DNA from: Trifolium pratense
Taxonomy: Eukaryota; Streptophyta; Magnoliopsida; Fabales; Fabaceae
Reading direction: 5' to 3'
NCBI RefSeq assembly: GCF_020283565.1
Contig: NC_060059.1
Location: forward strand, 27,663,838-27,727,837
Length of the DNA: 64,000 bases
Part shown: in pieces, positions 34,831 through 45,187 of the stretch
How positions within the stretch are numbered: the stretch's first letter is position 1
Layout: every line of letters starts with the position of its first letter
Notes under the pieces: model-generated
What the model was told of the DNA's origin: nothing
Database searches by the model: none
What the model saw: the letters and a program-made list of their open reading frames with translations, nothing else
Program-made: the position numbers and the translations under genes

Positions 34831-36520
34831 CGCACATTAATGGCATAAAAAGTGATTTTACCATGTTATTTTGTTGTTTGGGTTTTCAAAGTAAAAGTTA
34901 TTTTCTATTCCAGACTCACGTTTACTAGAAGCAGCAATTAGTAGCTTCTGCGTTTCATTGAATCAATTCTAAATTTTAAGTTTTGTTTTCCAAAACCATC
35001 TTCCCTTTTTACCCTTGTCTGCCATTGTTGTTGTTCAATTGAAATAAGTCAAACATAGAACAAAACAAGGAGTGGAGGGTTTCCACTGAAATAAGTCGTA
35101 CATGAAAATTGTAAAAATATCATAGCTTGTAATTGGATAGAGGAGATTTGATTTCATCTCTTGCTGGTTGGCATGTGCGATGCAGTTTCACTGTTACAAG
35201 AAGAGGAAAGTTTCTTCTTGTTTTTTTTGTCAATAAGCTGTTTTTTCTTTTTAACAATAAAGAGTAAACTATTTTTTTTTTTTTTGTAAAAGAAAGCTAA
35301 TGTACTCATATAAGGATAAACACCCAATTTGTGTAATAAAAAAAATGTAAAGACCCGATATATTATATAATAACTTGAACTAAACAATGTCCATTATAGT
35401 AATTATACCTTCAAAAACAATTTTAAACTAAAATATCCAAACCACATCAATTGATAATAATCACTTTTATATTGACATATCCAATCATAACTCAATTTAA
35501 CTAAATTCACTTTTAACTAGCTAAAATCAATTCTGTCAAACTCAATTCTACCAAACTCAATTATTATCACCATCAAACCAAACACATACTAAATCATTGA
35601 GTCTTTCCTTTATTGTGTTCTTTCTTCTCTCCTTTATCTTCTTTATCGTTGTTATTATTGCTTCTTATCCGCTTCATTTTGATTGTCGTTTTTTTTGCTC
35701 CACACATCAAGTATTTCATTGATGTGATTTTCGACGAATTCATAAATGTTTGTCATCACAAATTCATTCATGATAATGAGATCAACAAACATATAAATGA
35801 ACTTGTTGCTTACTATGGGTGAGTGTGCGCATATAAATAAAGGTATGTATGAAAAAATTAACATCAATTTATACATACATTAGCGCAATATAAATAGGCC
35901 GGGATTTGAATTCCAAATTCCCTACTCCAAACTTAAAATGTATGAGTATCCACTAAGCCACTTGAAAAAGAAAAAAAGTAAATAAAGTTACGTGAATTTT
36001 TTTGTCCGGACTTAAAATAATTGTTATTTTAAAAAAACTATCTATTCCCAACAAAAAAATAATTTGTACGAAAAATTATTTTTATGCCAATCAATAGAAA
36101 AACCACACAGACGGGCTCGTCTGACCGCTAGTTCAAAAATTACTCTCGAAAATATTAGAATGCAATGTGTATTGTTTCTTTGCCAAGTTTCCCACATTCT
36201 CTCGAAGACTGATATACCATTAACTTTTGAAAAATGCTAATCAGTATTTTTGAAGTATTAGTTAAGAAAATTCAATATAGGAAAATTAGATTGAATTTAT
36301 GTAGTCAATATTTATATATTATAAAAAATGTTATTTTCAATACAAAATTTTCTTTTCAGGACACTAATGCATGATTCTTAATTTTTATTGTACTATCTGA
36401 TTAATATTATTTGTATGACGTTCAAATCTTTATTTTTGTGTATACTATAGGAATATCAAATATTAATGATAATTTTGTATATATTAATGATAATTTAGTA
36501 AAAGTACTATTACCTCAAAC
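34831..36520. other. AT-rich intergenic DNA
   Basis: Nothing gene-like is supported. A tRNA-like remnant lies on the - strand at about 35965-35885 (GTGGCTTAGTGGATA then TTCAAATCCCGGCC). Poly-T/poly-A runs and short low-complexity frames fill the rest. Confidence 0.5.
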
Positions 36521-36560
36521 TACTAGGTTTGATCTAGTAATGAGAGATTTGAGTGGTATA

Positions 36561-38962
36561 TGTCATACCCAATTTTTGACCTAAGATCCCACCTCATATT
36601 CTCATCTTTGGATTCCATGCATCCCTAACAAAAATCCAAAAATATGTCAAATTAGGTAAATTTTTATTTTAATGACCATTATTTTTTTCCTTTTCCTTTT
36701 ATTAATATTATTATTATAATAAAAAAAAGAAAAGGGAGAACACGCAAAACAGCAGCGAGCACGCATTCCTCTCCCCTGTTTCAGCTTTCTCCATTCCTCC
36801 CATGCTTGGTCAGTTTTGTTCCATCACTTTTCACTAACCCTAACCAAATTCCACACGCAAAGGCAATCAGAAAAGAACAACAGTACCATTCCTTCAACTT
36901 TTCATGACTTTTTCTTCACTAAACTCACACTCTAACATAAAGCACAAATCAATTCATTCTTTCTTTGCAATACCAAATTTTCTTCCAAACCTCACTTCAA
37001 TCAACACTCAAAATTATCCATTGAACATAAGCCTTCATCAACAAATCTATAAATGAGAAACCAAATCAGAACAAAAGGGGAGAAAAATGGAAGAAAAGAA
37101 CAAGAGAAACACAGGAAATTGGGGGGAGTGAAATTGAAAACAAAAACAGAGAGGCAAAAACAAAACAAACACATCAGTAGCAAAATCCCATTTTCACCGA
37201 TAATCTCCTTTGAACCTCATCACCATATTCGACCATTAATCTTCCATCTTTCACTCAACCTCCACCATCTCCAAACACAACCAATTTCGACAAGCCTCAG
37301 CAACCACATCACCGGACCACCACCGAACAAACAGAATAGAGATAAGAAACAGAGGAAGGAAAAGAAACCGCCGCCGCTATTCCACCGAACCTCCGCCACT
37401 ACCGAATCCCATCCAACACCACACACCACGGTGAATCCCGCTCACTGCTGCTGTCGCTATTTTCAGACGACCACCGCATCCAGTCGCCGGCGTCTCTCTC
37501 GCCGCCGATCTCCCTCGCCGCTGCAGTCTCGGTTCACTCTATCTCTCTCATTTTTTTTTTCATATGCGTTTTATCTGTGCTGTTTCAATCCCATTTTTAA
37601 GTTGTTTTATTTATGGCAAATGCTAAATAGTGTTTTCGGGGCACTCTTTAAGTCCTTAAATAATAAGTTTTTTATAGAATTTTTATGAGAATGCGTAAAG
37701 TCAACTTATTGAAAATTGTAGTGTTTAACTTTTTGAATAAAAAGTTTCTTTAAATAGAATGTTTAAAGAGTGCCCGGGGACGTGCCCCGGGGACACTCGT
37801 TAGCAAGACCCTTTATTTATTCTATTCTCTTTTCTTTTGGGCTGATGTGTTAATATGAACTCTAATCCATTTATCTTTTTGCACCCATTGATTTGCTAAT
37901 AATAACTAAAAACACAAAAAACACCAATTTTAATTTCTTTTCTTTTGAATAAAAAATGACAAAATACAAAAAATATCTCTTTTGTTAGTTTAATTTAATT
38001 TTGTCTAAATTCAAGGGAATGAATTGTTTCTGTCATTGTGTAATTCTTGTTTGCTTACATGTTTATTTGTCTATCTTTGTATTTTTAGACATTTAAAATA
38101 TAAAACCCTAAACATTCAAAAAAAACCAATCTTCAAAAAAAGAATCTTATTTTAAGAAACCTTGACTTTCGTCAAGAGATTTTCAACTTTTTTTCAATAA
38201 ATGCTTTAACACACTTAAGCATATTCAAATATTTTCAAAAGAATAAAAAATACAAAAACTCACCCAAACCTTTTTGCCATTTGGCTTTTGACTTTAAAAC
38301 TTTTCTCAAAGAGTTTAGACATGAGTCATCTATGGTTGAAAACTCAAATTCCCCATAACATTTAATCAAAAGATATTGATTCTTTTCCACCTAGTAGAGT
38401 TAGTGGCATACTTGTTGATTTTATATCCAAGTTGGAGCCCTTCCCTATTGTGAAGCAAAAATCTATTGTCATCATGTTTGTGGTGGATTAAAGGAGTTTT
38501 AACTTAAGATGACAACTTGTCTCTTCTCCTAAAAACAATCAAACAAACCACTTTATTATTTTTACCCCGAACTACGAGGTTTTGATCCTTCATTGGGACG
38601 TAGGCATGAGACTTTCAAGTCTTTCCAAATCAAAATTAATAAAAAAAATATTTCTTTCCTCATCTCCCCAATCATTTACAAGCAAACAATTTTAGCCAAA
38701 ACATATATATTGCAAGAGGTTCCTATAGAGTACTATAGATGCTTAGGGTGCTAATACCTTCCCTTTGCATAATCAACCCCCGTACCTTGATCTCTTATTG
38801 CATTGTTTATTGCTTTATTGCTTCTTTAGTTTTGCATGTTTATTTGTGGGTTTTATTCGATCTTTTCCCTTTCCCTTGGATAAATTAAAGTTCGGTGGTG
38901 ACTTCTTATTTTGCGAGTCAAAGTCTAATCAATAGCTTTGATCTCCGAAAATCACCGCGACA
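36561..38962 (+). mobile_element. Solo LTR, 2.4 kb, Ty3/gypsy Tat/Ogre-like
   Basis: It starts TGTCATACCC and ends CACCGCGACA (TG...CA), flanked by the 5-bp duplication GTATA at 36556-36560 and 38963-38967. The 2,402-bp length and the 3' end with TTCGGTGGTGACTTC and CCGCGACA are typical of long legume gypsy LTRs of the Tat/Ogre group. No internal domain or second LTR is present, so it is a solo LTR left by LTR-LTR recombination. A 211-codon open frame inside (37053-37688) is low-complexity and is not taken as a gene. A MITE lies within at ~37615-37806. Confidence 0.88.
37615..37806. mobile_element. MITE inside the solo LTR
   Basis: The left end TGCTAAATAGTGTTTTCGGG and right end CACTCGTTAGCAAGACCC are inverted relatives (the right end read in reverse begins GGGTCTTGCTAACGAGTG). 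The same terminal pattern, GGGTCTTGTTAACATGTG, begins the MITE at 41593, so both belong to one family. Confidence 0.65.
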
Positions 38963-39142
38963 GTATACATGATGTCCTAGACTCGATCCTCATTGTCAAC
39001 ATTGTAAACAAAAAAAGTGTTATTACCTCTCCTTTTTCTTTTGCGGAATTATCTCTATATTTATTAAATTTTTTTAATATGTGAAATTGACAAATGGGTT
39101 ACACAAGAAAAATCAACTGTTTTCATCCCACTTAATTTAATA

Positions 39143-39799
39143 CTTCCGATCTCTTTTATAAGAAGTAAAACAAAAAAATTACAAAGATTAAGGAAACACA
39201 TTATAAATAGTTATTTTTATTCAATACTCATATACATTTAAATTTATTCTAACTTTTTATTGCTTTAAATTTATACTTTGTTTGGTTCGAGGTAGATGGA
39301 GGGGAAGTGAGAGGGTAATCTTGACCAAAAAATGTTTCTTTTTATTAATTTTTTTTAAAAAAAGTTTTTTATTCTTGAAAAAAAAATTTAAAAAAATTTT
39401 AAATTGGTAAAGGGAATATTTGTTTTTGTTTTTAAATTTTGTTTTTTTTTCGAGAATAAAAAGGTATTTTTTTTAAAAAAAATGATTTACTAAAAAGAAA
39501 TCATTTTTTGTCAAGATTACCCCCTCACCTACCTCGAACATTTCTATTTTTGTTTACAATGTTTTAGGATTTTCTTTTTATTTAGATATATGATCCAATT
39601 TTTTTTTTTGTTGACAATATAATGTTATTTAATTACTTTTAATTCTACTAACTTACTTATTTTTAATATTCTCTTTCATAATAAATAAGAAAATAAGTGA
39701 AATTAAACATTTAATACATTTGAAAATTGATCAAAATTTCGTATAAAAATAACCAACAAAATTTTCAGTTTTGTTTCATATAAAAAGGACGGGAGGAAG
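39143..39799. mobile_element. Stowaway-like element with a nested MITE
   Basis: The outer ends TACTTCCGATCTCTTTTATA and ATAAAAAGGACGGGAGGAAG are imperfect inverted repeats of the CTTCC/GGAAG kind. Inside it lies a second foldback element (39285-39539). The remainder is AT-rich. Confidence 0.55.
39285..39539. mobile_element. Nested foldback MITE
   Basis: GTTCGAGGTAGATGGAGGGG at the left and CCTCACCTACCTCGAAC at the right are inverted ends, followed inward by matching GTAATCTTGAC/GTCAAGATTAC. The interior is made of A and T runs that extend the foldback. Confidence 0.8.
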
Positions 39800-40415
39800 A
39801 AATGGTATATAAAAGATGCCCTTCATTTAATGTCCAATTGCTTAATGCAATTAAATGAGACGAGGTGTAGTTTAGGGAGATATTTTTAAATGATCACGTC
39901 AACAAATAATTTACTTTCTTTACATTTGGTCATATAGTCACCAAAAGTGAAATAAATACTTAAAAAAATAATTAAATAATATTTATTTTTCAAATTATTA
40001 AATAATGTAATATTTTTTGTGAGTGTGACCAAATATAATTTTTTTGGTCATGTGACCATCTAAGAATATCTCGTACTTTAGGTAATAAAGTTGAATTTTT
40101 AATATCTGAATACATAATTAGTTTGACACCTATGGATTCTACGAGACTCTATTGATTAGTCTATGTAATTACTTACAGAGATATCCGGTCTATGCAAAAA
40201 AAATTATCACTTTTTTACGAAGTAATTAATTTTGGTACGAAGTCATCGCTGCTAATAAATAATTATCTTTTTTTTTTTATTTATAAATAATTATCTTTAA
40301 TAATTGTTTAAGTTGTTAGCTTTGCTTATATTTAGCATGTTATGTTCACTTGAGCAGGTGAGAGTGTTGGCAGTGACATAATTTTTTATAGTCTCTCTAC
40401 TTTTCAACCAAGAAA
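39800..40415. other. 5' flank of the hydrolase gene
   Basis: AT-rich DNA with no gene. The hydrolase promoter must lie here; ATTTTTTATAGTC near 40380 is a weak TATA candidate only 30 bp before the ATG, so the true start of transcription is unclear. Confidence 0.4.
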
Positions 40416-42631
40416 ATGTTGACAAAAATTGCTTCAATTTTCTTGATTGGAATTTTGGCTTTATCATATCAAGCCATTATACCACCACCACCAAGAACAT
40501 GTGGTTTACCAGGTGGTCCACCTATAACAGCACCAAGAATAAAGCTCAGAGATGGAAGACACTTAGCCTACAAAGAATATGGTGTTCCAAGACAATTAGC
40601 CAACCACAAGATTATATTCATACATGGCTTTGGTTCATGCAGACATGATACAGTGATTGCAACAAACGTTCCATCGGTAATAATTAAAGTTGCATACTCC
40701 CTCCAGATACATCTGGACTACTTTTTAGATTCATTGAAAAACTGATATATCTGGACCAGATACATCAGTTCTCTATTGAACTTAAAAAGTGAATTTTTGT
40801 TTATAATAGTACCGGAGAGAGTATTCACCTTGTTTTGGTTAATTTTTCCTTCCATTTGTTGATTTTTATTATTTTAATATTTTCAGGGGTTGCTTGAGGA
40901 ATTGGGAGTATATATAGTGTCATTTGATAGACCAGGGTATGGAGAAAGTGATGCTGATCCTAAAAGAAGTGTGAAAAGTTTAGCTCTTGATGTTGAGGAT
41001 CTTGCAGATAAGCTGGAATTAGGATCTAAGTTTTATGTCATGGGATTTTCTATGGGAGGACAAGCTGTTTGGGGTTGCCTCAGATTCATTCCTCATAGGT
41101 AACACCATTAATGCTCCTTATTTTCTGCTATATCAGAGACCACACATTTTTTGCTGTTGATATTATGGTAGACCATAGTACTATGCCATACCATAGGTTT
41201 GGTATTATGTTAAATTATTATAGTCAAACATTTGGTGCAAAATAGTAGTATTAGTTTTAGCCTTTTAAGTCCATCCTAAAATGTAATTCAACATCAATGA
41301 TAATGACACTTCATAAAAAACTACAAGAATGAAAGAATTAAAATATTATTTGAGTTAAAATAAGAGACTAGAAATGCAATTATGTCAATTTTAGAATATC
41401 TATGCATAAAATTTAACCTAAATATTCAAAATCGTATTAAAAGTAAATTAATCTAATTAAAATTCATTTCTTATGTCCCGTAAGTGTAACTCAGTTGAGA
41501 ACTACAAAAGATATTATTGGAGGGGAGGGCCGGCCCTGAGCTTAGGCCAAGAGTGCCATAGGACCCAATATTTTAGGGGACCAATTTTATAAGGGTCTTG
41601 TTAACATGTGCCCTAAGGGCACATGTTAAGATATCTCAATATAGAATTTCCATTTTTGCTTCCTTAACATGTGCCTTAAGGGCACATGTTAACATTATCC
41701 ATTTTATAATAGTGCTATAAAAAATTTTACTTGAGATCATCAATGTAACAAGGTAGATATAAAAACATAGACAAAATGACCCTGGATTTTATGATAACAG
41801 ACTTGCAGGGGCAACATTATTGACTCCGGTGATAAACTATTGGTGGCATGGGCTTCCTTCAAACATGTCCACAAAGGTCTATTATGACCAACCTACACAA
41901 GACCAATGGGCAGTTAGAGTTGCTCATTATGTTCCATGGCTTACATTTTGGTGGTTTACTCAAAACTGGTTTCCTACTTCAAGTGTAGTACAAGGCAATC
42001 CTGCTATTTTCTCTCCCCAAGATTTATCCATTATTTCCAACTTCGATAAAAATGAACATAAGGTACATACATACATACTGCACCTATGAAGCACGGACAC
42101 AGATACCAGACACGACATGGACACTGATAATATTTGAGAAAATGATTTAATTTAGTGTAATCATAAGTGTCAGTGTCATGTTGGTGTCTGACACCGCAAC
42201 ACGGCTAACCTGAGAAGTGTCTGTGCTTTATTGGTACTGCACTCATTTTACATTAATTGTTATATGCAAAATGACCACAATATAATCAACTTTAACTCCA
42301 TTTAATGGCATCATTCTTTAAATTTTTAATGCAGTCACAGGTGAAACAACAAGGTGAGCATGAATCTATATGCCGTGACGCGATGATTGGATTTGGAAGT
42401 TGGGATTTTGATCCACTTGATCTTGACAACCCTTTCCCAGATAATACAACCCAAGTTCATCTATGGCAAGGTGCTGATGATCGGCTTGTCCCCGCTACGC
42501 TGCAACGCTATATTGTTCAAAAACTTCCATGGATTCAATACCATGAAGTGCCAGGTGCTGGACACTTGTTTCCATATATTGAGGAAGTGAGTGCAGCTAT
42601 CATCAAAACACAATTGATGGATACAAAATAG
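40416..42631 (+). CDS. Alpha/beta-hydrolase superfamily protein
   Basis: The gene has four exons: 40416-40676, 40887-41098, 41801-42062, 42335-42631, joining to 343 residues. Residues 1-22 form a hydrophobic signal peptide or anchor, followed by a proline-rich linker. The core has the oxyanion-side HGFG (about residue 71), the strand ending in SFDRPGYGESD, the nucleophile elbow GFSMGG (Ser ~142), the acid in GADDRLVP (~293/294) and the catalytic His in GAGHLFPY (~322). The triad is complete, so it is likely an active hydrolase, probably an esterase or lipase-like enzyme entering the secretory pathway; the substrate cannot be read. This is a widespread plant family of about 330-380 residues. 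Introns 1-3 carry a Stowaway-like MITE, a palindromic MITE and a GACAC element respectively. Confidence 0.92.
40697..40821. mobile_element. Stowaway-like MITE in hydrolase intron 1
   Basis: CTCCCTCCAGATACATC at the left and CCGGAGAGAG at the right, each next to TA, match the Stowaway (Tc1/mariner) pattern. It is 125 bp and contains GATACATC/GATATATC words in both orientations. Confidence 0.7.
41593..41700. mobile_element. Palindromic MITE in hydrolase intron 2
   Basis: The left end includes TTAACATGTGCCCTAAGGGC and the right end includes TTAACATGTGCCTTAAGGGC. Each end is itself a near-perfect palindrome, and the two are also inverted with respect to each other. The adjoining GGGCCGGCCCTGAGC (41527) suggests that it lies in or next to a hAT-like remnant. 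Confidence 0.7.
42089..42228. mobile_element. GACAC-rich element, copy 2 (hydrolase intron 3)
   Basis: AAGCACGGACACAG at the left and GTGTCTGTGCTT at the right are inverted ends. At 140 bp this is a short version of the element at 28474-29101. Intron splicing signals on both sides remain intact. Confidence 0.8.
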
Positions 42632-45187
42632 TGTACCAAGTTAAGCTACCATTGTTACTTTTGTAGTGTTTAAGGCTTGTTAATTTGTTTTAGATTCTTG
42701 GTGTTTTGATCCCTTTAAAAGTGCAAATTGGAAGTGGTATTTAACTGTTTACACTTACCAAAATTTGAAACAAACATGCACTAAAGTTAAACTTAAGACA
42801 TGAACCTATTTTGTGTTTCAACTATGTTGTTTGATCATTGAAATTCTGACACTGTATGAGTTTATCTTTTCTCTCTTCTACTTTTTATCTTTTACACTTT
42901 AAGCACATTTTAAAAACACACACAAGAAGCAAAGGACATACCGTATTTGACATCAATATTTTGATGTTCGAACATCATTTCTTTTAGCGTTAGCAATCTT
43001 ATACTGTGCATTTATATTCCAATATTGCATAATTAATTAATATGCTCAACTAAATATAAAGTTGTTTCCATCAGGTGAAAGTTTGCTAATTAGTATTGAC
43101 ACCAACCAGCTTATAACTTTATAAGTAAATATACACTTTTGGGTTACTGTGCATATCCATATCCGTAATGAAAGTTTTTGTTACTTGGGAGGAAAGGAAG
43201 CATGACAATGGATTGACAAGATGAAGATGGATAGTTTCAAAGTCTTCGGTACATTCGTGAGACGGAGGTGTGAGGTTGTAAAGGGGCCATTATAAAATCT
43301 AGGTTTCTCTGGGTCAATGTCTAAACAATATAGCACTTTCAAACTCCATTAATTAAACAAACATCTTAACAAAACAGTAACAGAGAAGGATAAAGAAATC
43401 AAACCCAGATGACATATATTGGTTGCCCTCGTCGTCTGCCTCGGTCTCGTCTAATTTCAGTAGTATGTCCGGTACTCTTTATTTCTTTATCATTTTACAG
43501 CCTCTTTAGGCTCATAGGTCAAGTATTATTTGTTGATTTAGACAGTCTCTTGAAACTAAGACAGTACTATTTTGCTGTCATTAGCACAACTAGCTAGCTT
43601 GATACCTCAAAGTTTCTAATACAAGAGTGGCAAATATTTGGTGCATAGCTCTAGAAACAGTACTATTTTGAACTGATAATTGCATGACCTAATTACCAAG
43701 TTGCTGACATGCCTCATGCCTTGGATTTTCAACTATGATTTTCACAAGGAGCTAAAGAATGACTTCTGCACCATACACCACTTGAACCACTCATTCATGT
43801 TAGACATGGCCAAGAAACAAATCAACTAGGATTTCACAAGGGCTCAAGTGCCTCATGCCTGTTCCCTTTTTGCTTCCCAAGTTGCTGATATATTTACTAA
43901 GGCCTCTAACCCAAAATTATTGCATGACCTACTTACCAAGCTTGGGTTGGTGGACATTTTCCACTCTCTATCTTGTGGGGGTAATAGATGAAGAAATTGA
44001 AGACAAGTCAAAGCAGAGTCAACACTAGTCCCTTTTAATATGTGTCATATTCTATTAGGAGATTGTTAGTTTGTTATGCCATGCTGGCATTCAGCTATGG
44101 TTTTAGATCATTACTTTACTCTTTTCTTGCTTTGTATAAATACAATCTGTATTTACTTTATTTCATATATTTAGAATCATAAATTTTTCTTCATCTCTGA
44201 GATTCTTGGATCATGAGATCCACCGAGAGTTGTATATGTTTCTAAGGCTCTGAATTTTATAAGACTGTTTGAGAAAATTTATGAAATCAACTTATGAAAA
44301 TTGTCATAAGTTCCCTAACATGGCTTATGAAAATAGTTCGTAAAATATATAAGTACAATTAATTTATCTATATTTTATCTTTTTCTATAAAAAATTTCTT
44401 AAAACAAAATCTTTTGCCATAAAAATAGCTTATGTAAGCTTATACATAAGCATTATCATGATAAGCGCATGTGCTATTAGCTATTTATCCAAACTTGCCC
44501 CTGAGACTTAAATTTAGGTTTAAATATAATATTACTCCCTGCAATTATAGCGTGTATTGGTTTTAGTCCCTATAATTTTATTTGTTTGGATTCGGTCCCT
44601 GTAAAAACAATTGTTTTTAGTCTCTGAAGTCACCTTATTGGACCATGTGGCGCTATGTGTCTCTGAAGTCACCTGTCCTTATTGGATTCGGTCCCTGTAA
44701 GTTGTAAAACCATCAATTTTTAAATTTACAGGGATTAAAATTAAAAAATACTATATTTGCAAAGCTTAAATTTAATAGCTATTGATTATAGAAAATGTAT
44801 TGTGTGTATAATCTTATACCGAAGGAAAGAAAAAACAAGTCATCTACACTAAAAAGTACTATATACTGTTAATGTTAAACCAAATTAAAATGAACAATAT
44901 TGGCACCAATCATACCAACCAAACACACACCTACTTATTCTATTTTAAGGATCAATTTAATCATGAAAGAGAGTAAAAGGTGTCTGAAAAAAAGGTAACA
45001 TAAAGAAAAAGATGATATATATGAATTACTACTACAGTGTCAGCAATGGCATTAAATACAAGTAACATATATCAACTGGTCCACCACCACCCCGTAACTC
45101 ATGCCTTAATGAAACACTTTACTTCAAACACCAACCCTTTCAACTCTACAAATCCCTTCTCTCCCTTATTTGACACACTTCACTTCA
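42632..45187. other. Intergenic DNA with transposon debris
   Basis: Contents: hydrolase 3' flank; a repeat at 43345-43665 shared with BASS4 intron 7; Copia debris at 43690-44250; a MITE-like block at about 44510-44765 with TCGGTCCCTGTAA words and CAGGGATTAAAATT at its end, a type common in legumes. The last few hundred bases must include the TBL promoter; no clear TATA box was chosen. Confidence 0.5.
43700..44250 (+). pseudogene. Copia pol C-terminus and LTR remnant
   Basis: Around 43820-43990 the + strand encodes a piece recognisable as the end of Copia RNase H (ADIFTKA followed by a KLG-type C-terminus and stop). A polypurine-like TGTGGGGGTAATAG follows (43973-43986), then LTR-like DNA with a TATA-like GTATAAATACAATC (44136). 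Upstream fragments at 43680-43830 repeat bits of the same sequence in scrambled order. It is an inactive relic. Confidence 0.65.

Larger units (their letters stand above)
36521..39015 (+). mobile_element. SINE split by the solo LTR
   Basis: The left part (36521-36560: CTACTAGGTTTGATCTAGTAATG, then GAGTGGTATA) and right part (38963-39015: GTATACATGATGTCC, then AGACTCGATCCTC) join to give a SINE of the 28112 family with its A and B boxes. The 2.4-kb LTR sits exactly between them with a GTATA duplication. Confidence 0.75.

Noticed and set aside
37053..37688. 211-codon open frame
   Set aside because: It lies inside the solo LTR, is low-complexity (Lys/Gln, then His/Pro/Arg rich) and has no domain; gypsy LTRs often hold such frames.
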